Shown piece after piece: positions 12,236-33,220 of a stretch of DNA of 64,000 bases. Source of the DNA: Hexactinellida sp. DTS-2022 (taxonomy: Eukaryota; Porifera; Hexactinellida); assembly GCA_028753945.1 (NCBI GenBank), contig JAPNXP010000008.1, positions 3,906,001-3,970,000 of the forward strand, written 5' to 3'. Below the pieces are notes generated by a model. The model saw only the letters and a program-made list of their open reading frames with translations, did no database searches and was not told where the DNA came from. Numbering within the stretch: position 1 is the first letter of the stretch; each line of letters opens with the position of its first letter. Made by a program: the position numbers and the translations under genes.

Positions 12236-12629
12236 CCAACAGCTGTGAATGCTATGTTCATTTATTAATATTTTCATGCAATATCCAATTGTTTATCACT
12301 GTCAAGAGTTTAGATTCGATTATGAATTCTATCTATGCTACCATGGTAATACTTAATATTAATGTTATCATTTGGTATGCTTGAGGATGTAGGAAATTTG
12401 TAGCAAATTTATGAGTTTTTATACCTTTGCCTTAAGAGAACTTGAATTGATAAAACAGTTAACATACAGTTGAAACCGGTTTTTCTAACCATTTCTTTTC
12501 AGATAAAAATAGTAAGAAAAAATCGATGAAAAATACTAGTAAAGTTGGAATTTCTTACAAAGATTGTATCACTATAGTTAGAATAAACCGGTTTCGACTG
12601 TAGTTACAAACGGTGTAAGTAGTAACTAG
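12236..12629. other. Collagen 3' flank and XAB2 upstream region
   Basis: Besides the MITE at 12467-12600 this stretch is AT-rich noncoding sequence. The XAB2 start codon lies only 29 bp after the MITE, so the XAB2 promoter or 5' UTR probably overlaps the element. Confidence 0.5.
12467..12600. mobile_element. MITE, 134 bp (family CAGTTGAAACCGG)
   Basis: Left end CAGTTGAAACCGGTTTTTCT; right end reverse-complemented CAGTCGAAACCGGTTTATTC; TA on both sides (12465-12466, 12601-12602). A related copy is at 47375-47509. Confidence 0.88.
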
Positions 12630-20600
<7,971 letters not shown>

Positions 20601-20823
20601 CTGTAATAAATAACAATATTTCTGATAATTGCCAAACTTGTTATTTTGGTATGGACACTGCTAGAGAATATTTTTGTTCCAGACAATGATTGACAACCCA
20701 CATTATACTATACCTCTTTTGGTAGTTGGTCAGCCCTTATGAGGCATCCTTATCTAAACTAAAATTATCTAATTGTTAACTACAGTATTATTTGATTGTT
20801 GTATACTAGTAACTATTGTTAGA

Positions 20824-23800
20824 ATGTTACTTGGCAAATCCCTGCTGCTGTTATCCCTGGCGCTGACCCTGTGCCAGTCTATAGCGATAGATCGGAACCC
20901 AGGTTATGAGAGACTTGACAACTACGAGCCGCTAGACTACAACACTAATGAAGTGATTCGACAGCACAACTCCATTAAGTTAACCGGAGAATCGGTAGGG
21001 CACTGGAAGCAGCAGTACCTGGGCGCTGGAAGAGAGATATCCTTCAGTTTTGACGCGTTTGGGATCGAATTTAATTTGAGGATTAAGCCAGATGCAAGTG
21101 CACTCCATCCGAGTGTAGAAATTAACGTTATAGGTGTGGGAGGCAAGACTAAATCGAAATATGATCCCACCACGCTGTACACAGGGAGAGTACTGGGGGA
21201 CCCAGGGTCGTCAGTGCATGGTCACGTGCTACAATCAGGCGTATTCGATGGGATAATACACGCGTTTAATAACACCTTTCATATCGAGCCAGCTAAAAGG
21301 TTTGTACAACTATTAGAGCATGAACAGGATTTATACTAAATAACTAGATTCATTTTGGACCCTTCTTTCCATTCTGTGTTGTATCGCTACTCGGATGTGC
21401 GACAGGAACTAAGGAATGTTTCCTGGTGTGACAATGATAAACATTTGGACAAACTGCGTGAGCAATACTGGTCAAGCGATACACAAGGTAAATATAACTA
21501 TTATATGAAAGTATATCCCCATTGTATTTCCCTAGTTATTTACTATACGTATAACAACCAACACCTTTTTTAATGTAATTTTCAGGCACTGGCAACTAGC
21601 AGACCATTCTTTTACATAAAATTTCACCTTTGCGAAGCAGGGTTTTATATTGAGGTCAGGTGTTGGTCGATATATAAGTGAGCCCTTAGCTAGAACATTA
21701 TTTGGTCTGTCCTGTTATTACACAATGCAATAATTAGAACCAAAGGAGCAGCCCGTTCTGAATACCATTCGTTCTGAGGGGAGGCGGTTAAAGCGAGCAG
21801 AAAGCTTCATAAACACTCCCATCTGTCCCGTGTACCTCGCGGCAGATCACACCTTCTTCCAGGCAGTGGGGGGCAGCGACGAGACTCAGACCATAAACGA
21901 ACTGATCACGCACCTCAACGAGGCCAACCAGATATACAAGAGAACTGATTTCAATGGAGATGGGACCCTAGACAATGTGGGGTTTACTGTCGCAAGGGTA
22001 AAATGGAATATTTAGTATACTATACTATATTTACTGGTCTGGTTAATACGAACACTGATAAGCGAATACCTTAGAAATGCATGCAAGTTAAAAAAATACG
22101 AATTTCCGGGTAATACAAACAGATTTCTACGGTCCCCTGGAATTCGTACTAACGAGGGTCTATGTACGTATATAGTATAATTGGTTGATACGCAAAGACC
22201 TCACACCCTAGTATAACGAGTATGGACTATCTGTAGGTAGACGTATTTACAGACCCTAATGCTGCAGGTTACCTGTTCGGTAATCAGGTATTCACTTCTT
22301 CAAGTAGCTATCTTGACACCTGGTCCCGGTACGATCAGGATTCCTTTTGCCTGGCCATGTTGTTCGGGTACAGAGAGCTAGCAGATGGAGTGCTCGGACT
22401 AGCGTGGGTAGCCGGGACAAATCAAGTTGGAGGAATTTGTCAAAAGCGGGTGAGTGTAAATACAGAGTCCGTAGGGGTATTACCATATTAGAACTAGCCA
22501 GAAAGTCCTATAACGGTATTCCGCTATCCTCTCTATAGATACAACTGAACACAGGATTCAGGAGTCTCAACACTGGAATAGTAACTTTTCTGAATTTCGG
22601 ACAACTCCAGCCCAGATCAGTTACCGTCATCACAGTGGCTCACGAGTTCGGACACAACTTCGGATCACCGCACGACCCTCTGGAAGACTCCACCTGCTCC
22701 CCAGGAGGGTTCGTGGGAAACTTCTTGATGTACGCGAGAGCTACGGACGGGACGCTGCCCAACAACAACAAGTTCTCCACCTGCTCCATAGCCTCGATAA
22801 CCCCCGTGCTCGAGGCGAGGAGTGGCATGTGCTTCCTGTCCACCACTGCGGTCTGCGGGAATGGACTGGTGCAGGAAGGGGAGGACTGCGACTGCGGTGA
22901 CGTCACGTCCTGCCAGGACCCCTGCTGCGTGCCCAGCGGCTCGGGGGAGCAGTCCTGTCGGTTCGTACCGACCGCGCAGTGCACACAGGACCTGTCTACG
23001 GGGAGTGTCTGCTGCAGCAGCAGCTGTAGGTTCGTGTCTGCCGGAGAGATGAAGGAGTGCCAGCCCAGCAGTCTGTGCAGCAATGTGAGTTATACCAATG
23101 TTGTTAACAGTACAGGGAAAGTAGCGTATTCGGGACGAAGTTTTGAAACGAATTCGTGTCTAATACATAGTTTACATCGGTTAATTAGAACTGGATAAAC
23201 CTCCCGAGGCTTCCACTAACACATGAATTAAGTATTATATTGGGAATTTAGGAATCTCGCTGTGATGGCAGTTCTGCTCAATGTCCCGCGGCAGTTAAGC
23301 TCGCAGACGGCCTTAACTGCAGCGCCTCCCAGACCTGTCTTGGGGGCGAGTGCGTGGGCTCCATATGCGCCAGCACAGCTAACAATAGGGAGTGCCAATG
23401 CACCGCTAAAGACAGACTCTGTGACCTCTGCTGCATGAAAGAGAATGACGTCACGACGTGTGTAGCTATCGAGACGCTGGGGAACATTGGACGGCTGTAC
23501 AGAGAAGCGGGCAGGTCTTGCAGGAACTTCGAGGGATACTGCAGTAATGAATCTCCCCCGGTGTATGTTATAACTCTGGTATCAACCTATTGACTGTAGT
23601 AATACTTGTATTTGTAGATGTGAGTTGGTGAATAACAACAACGTCCTAGACTCTCTGTTGGAGCTGTTCACGTTAGAGAGCGTGTTGCTGTTCAAAGACT
23701 GGCTAGCTCAGTACTGGTACATCCCAATTATTATCGCTATCGTTATTATCGTATTGGCAATCCTGCTGCACTTCACGTATCGAAGGAAGAAGGACGACAT

Positions 23801-24041
23801 CAAGGACCTGGCTCGCAGCACCATGAGGAGAGGCGGCGCTAAGGGGAAGGGCCGGCGACAGGGCTCGCATAGAATCCAGAAGATGATGCCACAGCAAGCG
23901 CTAACGCGACTGAAACGACTCTTCCCAACAGTGGACGTAGATATCCTCAAGGAAATAATGATAAACTCCAAGTCGGAAGAGAAGGCAGTGGAGCGACTGT
24001 TGGATGCAGGATTTCCGCTCTACAAAGTAGATTCTAACTAG
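20824..24041 (+). CDS. ADAM10-like: ADAM10/Kuzbanian-like membrane metalloprotease with a CUE-like cytoplasmic tail
   Basis: Seven exons give 789 residues: 20824-21299, 21348-21487, 21738-21997, 22237-22449, 22539-23084, 23252-23562, 23618-24041. In order: a signal peptide (about 1-21); a propeptide with YTGRVLGDPGSSVHGHV and EPAKRF-x-LDPSFHSVLY; a furin-type site (GRRLKR, ending about residue 225); and the reprolysin domain with GVLGLAWV and the zinc motif HEFGHNFGSPHD (about 398-409), then MYARAT and NNNKFSTCSI. A disintegrin/Cys-rich region (CGNGLVQEGEDCDCG) and a membrane helix (about 683-706) follow. ADAM10 enzymes shed ectodomains of Notch and other receptors. The tail from about residue 742 (LKRLFPTVDVDILKEIM, then EKAVERLLDAGF) matches the CUE ubiquitin-binding pattern with both FP and LL landmarks, which I do not know from ADAM10 tails. 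Start chosen at ATG 20824 because the signal peptide begins there. Confidence 0.93.
22034..22161. mobile_element. Degenerate MITE in ADAM intron 3
   Basis: Left end CTGGTCTGGTTAATACGAAC and right part GTACTAACGAGGGTCTATGTA resemble the CAGTANNACCTCGTTA-ACGAAC family; internal AATACGAATTTCCGG and GGTCCCCTGGAATTCG support this. Borders are approximate. Confidence 0.6.
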
Positions 24042-24402
24042 AGCTACTTACTGGCTTGTAAATTTAGATATAACCTAGCGAAGATTGGATTGTTTGTACT
24101 TGGATTCTATACATACTCCGTTTTGTATATCTTGTTGAGAATTATAAATTTTGGAAGCAAAAAAGTTAAATTTAAATATTAATAAATTATAAAGTATAGG
24201 GAAAGTACTTGATATAATTACTACGAAATTCCCCCCAAATAAATGAATACACTTTTCTGTTCATAAGGATGTTGGGTTCTAAAGAGAGCAGGTGTTAAAT
24301 TGGTGACGAATTTATTTCTTGGGTAAATGGGAAGTGACATTTATAATACGATATACTATAGAATGGCAATCTGTAACTCTTTCGAGCAATCTTTACGAGA
24401 GG
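24042..24402. other. Convergent 3' flank between ADAM and CEP135
   Basis: The ADAM stop (24041) and the CEP135 stop (24403) face each other across about 360 bp of AT-rich sequence. It contains an AATAAA-type signal near 24180 on the + strand. No further gene is seen. Confidence 0.5.
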
Positions 24403-27400
24403 TTACGTGTGTGCAGGAATATTGGAGGAATGAGAAAGCTTCTGAATAAGCTTAGCGCTCTCTCTCTGCATGCTGTCCTTCTCGGTCTCGAACAGATCCT
24501 TTGCAGTGTGTGTAGCCTGCGTTTGAGTTCTGTGTGGGGAGTTCCGCTTGTCTCTCTGTCTGGGAGGAGAATGCTCCGTCTGAGAATTACTCGATGTCTC
24601 GGAGTGTGTGGGACTAAGCTGGATAAGTTTCGTTGCGTGTGACTGGCTAGCTAGCGGTTGGAAGGCGTGGCCTGGTTGGTAACCAGAGGGACGCACGGGG
24701 TGAATTGGTATGCTTTGGCTCCTACCTTGAGAGAGTAGACTCTCGTACGCCCTGATGCGCCCGTTGGCCTCCTGCAGCTGTCTGCTTATCACCTCCACCT
24801 CGCTACGCAGACTGCCGATCTGGGCCTTGCACTGGTCCCGCTCCATCCCGGTCTCGGCCAGGCGGCGGCTCTGTTTCTCCTTGGAGCTGTCCAGAGTGTG
24901 GCAGAGCTCGCGCGTGGTGTTCAGGTCGCTCAGCAGCGCTTTCTTCTCGTCCTCGGCTTGTCTCAGCAGCGCCTCCATCTGCGCCAGGGCCTGCGTCACC
25001 TCGCTCAGCTGCTGCTCGTACACCCCCAGCGCCGACAGCGTCTGGTGCATCTCGTGCGCCTGCTGCTGCGCCAACAGCTCCAGCCGGTCTCGCTCGGCCC
25101 GGAGCGCGTCCAGCTCTGAGTGCAGCGAAGACTGGTCATTCAGTGTCTGCTGCACTGTGGAGTCCAGCTGGTCCCTCTCAGCTGTCACGTGGCTGACGGA
25201 AGTAACAAGGCCGGCCTTCTCTCTCTCTTTGTCAGCTATCGTATGTTGGAAGTGATCCACCAAACGGTCCAACTCCTCGACCCGCCCCTGCAGGCCAGAC
25301 CGCTGTCCTAGGCTCTCCTGCAGCTGTCTCTGACACTCCTGGTAGTACTTAGTCATCGTTCCTAAATCCTCCTTCAGACTGGACACCTGTTCACTCAGCC
25401 GAGAGTTTAGCTCCGAGAGAGCTGACACTTTAGCTGAGTACTCCTCTACCAGGGCAGTCAGACTCAGGATCTGCTTGTCTCTCTCGCGGGTGCCTTCTCC
25501 GGCTATGCTCACTTCCGTCTTCAGGTCCTCGATGCTGGCGCGCAGGGTATTCTCCGTCTAAATTAAACACCGATTAAACAGTAGACGGTAGTAATTATAC
25601 AATATACCCTGCGTAGATAAGTTATGGCTAGGGTCACCATTATGTTCAATTGCGTGGCTATATAATTAAAATTAGTAGAAACGAATTACATATTTTAGAA
25701 ATGAAAGCAAATTGCACAAGTTATCAACCGTGAATTTCCAAAGTAGATTAACCTTAATACCAAAGTATTATTAACCTACGTATGTGATTAACATACCTGC
25801 ATCTGCGCCTCCATCTCTTCTCTCAGCTGATCATACTCCAGGATCTTAGTGTCCAGTGTGTGCTGTATGTTGTCCCTGTCCTTATCCAGCTCCCGCACCA
25901 GTTCCGACAGCTTGCCCACCTCTCGTCCCAGCTCAGAGTTAATGGAGTGCGTGGCGCTCAGCTCTGCGTTCAGCTCGTAGTTCTCCTGGTCGAACAAGTT
26001 GAGTTTGAAGAGCTCCTGGTTAATCTGTGCGTGTTCCGGCAGTTCCTTCAGCTGGGACTCGAGAGCGCGTATCACGTCCTGCATCTCTGCCAGCCGCCTG
26101 CCCATGTGGTCTCTCTCGTGCAGAGCTTTCTCCAGCTTCTGGTGCGCACTCGTCAACAGGTCCACCGACAGGGACTGGTGCGGTAAAGTATCTACAGGAG
26201 TTAATTATTAGTTAGTAATTAGTTAATTATGAGTTAATTATGAGTTAATAATGAGTATAATTTGTTGTGTATTGCAACATAAAATGAAATTAATTTAGCC
26301 AACAGACACTTCCACGCCTTGTACAATAGGGAAGTTCTCTTCTCTTTCATTTCTTAGAAATTATAATTTATGTACAACCTGACTGCTGCTGAGGAGGTTT
26401 GCTAAAGGCTAAAGAGATACCGATAGCATAGCATTGTACAGTGGTATTATTTGAATATGTAACAGCTAATAAGGTTCTTAGAATGCTTTCTATTCAACGA
26501 ATTACTAATAATCTAATGCAGAATAATGTGTTAATCTGTGTAGAAATTTTGAATAATGTTGCAAAAGCCAGGCCGTCGCTTGATAGTTATTATAGCGAAT
26601 TTGCTCGACTGTATATCAATCAGCATTAGCTAAACCTCAGGAAGTTGATTTGTGTTGGTCCATTGAGATATAAATCATAAACTGACTAATAAATATGGTG
26701 GGTTAATTTATAGAGTAATGCTGAATAAGATTTCCACTTAATTAAACTGGAAATTAATCGGTTATCCAGTATTTTAAAAGAATAATTGCCCAACTTTTCT
26801 TACTAGTCATGTTATTAGTGTCCGCTGTTCTACTCGTTAGTACAGTAAACTCCCGTTATAACCTAATCGGATATAACGTAATAACCGCTTATAATGACAT
26901 GGAGATTTTCCCCCAGAGCACTAGCTAAATGCATTAATTATTATCCGCTTATAACGAATATCCGGATATAACGAAAGAATTTACAGGTCCCAAGCACTTG
27001 GTTATAACGAGAGTTCCCTGCATATATATCTATGTACAAACCTTGCTTCTCCTTTGCCCTCAGCATGTCCCTCAGTGCGTCCCTCTCCTCTCTCACTATA
27101 CCCAGCTCTGCACTAGCTACGTTAAACTTCCCTGAGGGAGATCGGGAGTGCCCCCTGTCGTGTCTGGTCTGCTCGTACAGCAGCTTATAGTTGTCCCTGT
27201 CCTTTGTTAGCAACTTCACTTGGTCCTGGATATCTCCTATCTCCGTCTCGATATCCTTAAGCGCCTAAAGGTAACAGATCATAATGAATATGATATTTAA
27301 TATTCACTTCAATTGGTAGTATAGCACTAAATGGTATAAATGGTATAACACTCGGACAGTAATTATATCCATAATCGTATTGTCTATAGCAACATTCTTG

Positions 27401-30189
27401 TCTCCAAATTTACCCACAAATAAAGTTTAAATCTAAAATAAATATTATGTTATTAAATTGGATGTTTCGCAATAATTAATAGAAATGTAGACACGATGTC
27501 TCTCATTATTAATTAGTTGATACACAGCTCGTATTTCTATAGATGGCAAAGAGATGATGGACTCAATAGACAAGGACTTATTCCAAACATATGTTGGGAT
27601 GTGAATATTTATAATTTCAGAGTACTGCGTACTATACAGGCTCCAGCTGTGTAAGTAACTTGTGTTCTAACATTCTTCTTATTTGTATACTTATTACGTA
27701 CTAATAATACGAGTTATATACGGCAAGAGAACAAATACAGTAAACTCCCGTTATAGGAAGTCGGATACAACGAAATACACGCTGATAATTAAATATATTC
27801 CCTGGGAGATAAAGTTGTTTTTACTCCGGTTATATCGAAGTAAATGAAGGGACATTGAACTTCGTTTTAACGAGATTCATTATAAATAAATAGACATATA
27901 ACAATGGCTAAAACTGATTATCGACTAGAATTCGCCTAGCAATCAATAGACGCAATTACAAAATTAGTTCTCAGCAAATTGAATTAATAACAATAATAAC
28001 AATAATAAGCTATTTAAGGTTGCTAAAACAGGTAAGTGAACTACTAGTGTCTCGATTGGATATAAATTGGAACATAAACACAACACGATATCTTACCTTT
28101 CTCAGCTGATCCCTTTCCTTCCCTATCTTAACGAACTCCTGAGTGATGGCCTGTTGGGACTCCTCTCCCGCGAGAGAGACCGCTCTCTCCTCTCGCTCCC
28201 TCCTCAGGAGGTCTCTCTCCCTCTCCGTCTTCTTCAGCCGCAGCAACAGTCCCTGCTGCTCGCCGGACAGCTGCGTCTTCTGTCCGGCTATGTCCAACTC
28301 CGCGGCCAGCTCCTGGTTAGCGTGAGCCAGCTCGATGCACCTAATTGGGTTAATGCACCACTGTAGTAATATAACGTAGCTACTCGAATAGCATTAGATT
28401 AATAATCGCGAATTAGTAGCTAAACTCAAATAATAACCTGCAAGCGGCTAAAATATATAATCGCCAATCCCGAATAATAAAAAATTAGAGTAAATACGGT
28501 ATTGCACTGATCTGAGAAATAAATATTATAATCTCAGCATACTGGCTTTCCATTTGATACGACATAGGTTTGCTAATACGATTGCTAACCTGTCTTTCAA
28601 CGCATTCCTCTCCATCTCCAGCTTCTCAATGAGTCTAGCTGTGTTCTGACAGTCAGCCTCTGTCTCTCCCAACAGTTCAAGCATCTTATCATTGTCCTGT
28701 CGGATTCTGTTTGAGTGGGTGTTACTTTCCGCGAGCTCAACCTCCAACTGCTCCTGAGATTCCTCGGACTCTCTGAGCTTTCCCCTCAGCTGGTTTATCT
28801 CAGTGTACACACTATCTAGATCTCCCTACCAGATACAATAATAATAATTAGTAGCTTCTATAGGTATAAAATGCGAACTTTACCTGTAAATTGTTCTGGT
28901 TAACTTGTGTGAGCTTCTTAAGACTCTCCAGTTCTCTGAACATCCCCGCATTCCTTTGCGCCATTTCCGCAGCCTCCCTGACGAGCCCCTGCTCCTGCTG
29001 AGTGGACCCGTGCAGTCTCTCCTCCAGCTCCTTGTTGGCCTCCTGCAGCAGCTCTATCTGGATGTTCATGTGCTCGATGGTCTTGTCGGTCCCGTCCCGC
29101 TTCGCCTCCAGCGCCACCACCTCCGGGGGCCGTCCGCCCGACAGCTGTTCCTGCAGCCGCTCGATCTCTCTCTCCCGCGTGTGCACGTGTTGTCGCAGCA
29201 CGTCCGTGCTGCGCTCCTGGTCCGACTTGTGCGAGACCAGCTGATCAACCTACAGCGGACAGAGTATGTATAACCTGTGTAAGCCGACACACGTTGGGAT
29301 AGGGAAATTGTCGGATTATGCAGGCTCTAATGTATAGTCCGACACCCGTTGGAATAAGGAAAGTGTGTCGGTTCTGCTGAATTACTGATTATAGAGGGTC
29401 GGATTATGCAGGTTCTACTCTAACTACACATTATGTTGGATATAACGAACAACTGACTTGTGACTGTAGGGACTTGATCCTCTCGTCCGCTACGCCCATG
29501 AGCTCCAGCAGCTGGGGCTCGGGAGAGGAGAGGGGCGTCTCGGCGGGGGAGTAGGAGGAGGGGGGCAGGAAGCTGTCCAGCTCCATCCTCTGGCGGCGAG
29601 CCGGCACCTGTCTCCGACTTCCGCCCGGCGTCTGGATAACAGCTGACTGGTTCTTCTCCTGGAGCAGATTCATCTTCTCCGACTTGGCCTGGCAGTCGCG
29701 CTCCTGCAGCCGCACGCGAGACAAGTACTGACTGTTCAGGAACTTGAGGTCCGTGTTCTCGTGGTCCATGCGCTTGAGGGTAGACTTCAGGTCCCGCATT
29801 TTCCCCTCGTTGCTCTCCTTCGCTTTTATTATCTGCGAGTGCAGTGTGCTGTTCTCCTGCACTAGCTTTGCATTGTCCTGTTTGTACGGCTCCACGTGCT
29901 GCGAGAATACGTCCCTCTCCCTCTGGTGAGTGGACAGCTGATGCTCGGCCTCCCGCAGACTCTCTGCCGTGTGCAGGAGGTCGCAGAGCATGCGCTCCGC
30001 CAGAGGGACCGCGTCTAGGCCCAGCGGCTGTTTGTAGCCCAGCTGGTCGAGTCTGCGACGGACAACCCCGAATTTGTTCTCCATGTTGCTAGCCATTGAG
30101 TTCCTGCTGCTCGTATAGGGAGTGGTGTATCTGTGGGGGGAGCGAGTGCCTACTATATACAGGTTCTGCAGGGGATCGTAAAGAGACAT
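24403..30189 (-). CDS. CEP135: CEP135, centriolar coiled-coil protein
   Basis: Seven exons give 1117 residues (human about 1140): 29458-30189, 28884-29249, 28590-28825, 28094-28340, 27042-27264, 25797-26191, 24403-25557. The N-terminal block VRRRLDQLGYKQPLGLDAVPLAERM is diagnostic (split here as VRRRLDQLGYKQPLG plus LAERM), as are EPYKQDNAKL, DLKFLNSQYL, AVIQTPGGSRR, LSGGRPPEVVALE, and HMNIQIELLQEANKELEERL. The rest is nearly continuous heptad coiled coil with DRDNYKLLYEQ and a low-complexity serine-rich C-terminus. CEP135 (Bld10) builds the centriole cartwheel spokes and pinhead and supports centriole length and stability. The N-terminus has about 35 extra residues before the conserved block, so translation may start at a downstream ATG. 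Confidence 0.95.
26843..27020. mobile_element. MITE, family CAGTNAACTCCCGTTATAAC
   Basis: Left end CAGTAAACTCCCGTTATAAC preceded by TA; right end GTTATAACGAGAGTTCCCTG. Same family as 2351-2676. It lies in the CEP135 intron between exons 5 and 6, ending about 20 bp from exon 5. Confidence 0.8.
27737..27880. mobile_element. Decayed MITE, family CAGTNAACTCCCGTTATAAC
   Basis: Left end CAGTAAACTCCCGTTATAGG after TA; right side TTCGTTTTAACGAGATTCAT lacks a clean CACTG end. It is in the CEP135 intron between exons 4 and 5. Confidence 0.65.
29267..29418. mobile_element. MITE-like element with TNGAACCTGNNTAANCCGAC ends
   Basis: The left side TATAACCTGTGTAAGCCGAC and the reverse complement of the right side GTAGAACCTGCATAATCCGA form imperfect inverted repeats. 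Internal copies of GTCGGATTATGCAGG and CCGACACNCGTTGG are present. It fills most of the CEP135 intron 29250-29457. Confidence 0.6.
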
Positions 30190-30794
30190 TATTCGTCAAA
30201 TATAGTGTTTGCATATTGTGGCTCTATTCTTATATTTATACTTAGAAGTTGCAACCAACAATACTATATTATATACGACTGAAATGTAGAGCTAGAATTG
30301 TGAATGATAAACTACAAATCCATTTATTAACTAATGATCAGAGATGTCTTGCTGTAACACATCAATATGGCATTTCTGTTGACAAAGGTTTCTAGAGATC
30401 ATACTACGGTAGTCACATAGTTATGTCTGATTATCTGTAAAAGATTGAAAATATATTCCTTAATTTGTCCTTAACTAAAACCCTTAGGGAATTCAAGAAT
30501 TTAAGTAATCAAATAAGTACATAGGAGGCATTATGCAATACTAACATTACGGGAAATCCATAAGAAACAAATCGGATCTGGATTAGATAATCCCACTTTA
30601 TACATCTGCCATTTTGCTAGAAGAATAAGTAGAACACATAAGAATCAATAATTTAGAAACAACACACAATAATATACTATGAGTGAAATGTTGTAATGAA
30701 AAGTTTGTTTAGTTCACAAGAGAAGAGAGGGATGTGCAAGTTTTAAGTACCAAAAGTTAATATTTTCAAAAGAGTTAGTTTACTTTACATACTT
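30190..30794. other. Spacer between CEP135 start and UPP end
   Basis: AT-rich sequence upstream of CEP135 and downstream of the uridine phosphorylase stop. No ORF, RNA gene or inverted-repeat element is recognised. Confidence 0.4.
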
Positions 30795-32647
<1,853 letters not shown>

Positions 32648-33220
32648 GCTGTATTATTCTTGGCGACCTCGTTTCGAGTTCTGCAAGTTAGAGGAAATGG
32701 AAAAGTGGAGAAAAAAAATCTTTTAAAATCTCTCTCAAGTTTAAATAAGTCCATCATTGTTAGTGTTTGGTTCGATAAGAAATGAATTGCGCCTGGAGTG
32801 CTATAGACGAATCAGTTCATGTGTTATTGGAAAGGGCAACTCGATACATAATATGATTTCCTTGTGCTGAGTGGTTAGGTGGTTAGTAGTTGGCTAACTC
32901 TCTATCATCACCAAATTAGAGCTCTGATTAAGTTGGAGAATAGCATACAGCAGAGAGCGTTGCATAGATTTGCTATACTTAATTATAATTCCGTTATCAA
33001 GCAAAGTAGGACAGTGAGTTTACAATTGACTAAAATACTATCAATTAATAATTCTCCCAAATAAATTACTCTGTAACACTTGCAAACAAATTATTATAAA
33101 AGAAAACAAATTTTCGTTTGTATAAACAAACAATATTTCACTATACTAGTTATAAATACAAGTATTCAAAAATTCCAAACACAAATATACTTGCAAAATA
33201 CTCTATTTATACATTGGCAA
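32648..33220. other. UPP upstream region / HPS5 3' flank
   Basis: AT-rich sequence. The UPP 5' UTR probably extends into it (an acidic/aromatic minus-strand ORF to 32757 has no family support). Nothing else is recognised. Confidence 0.4.
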
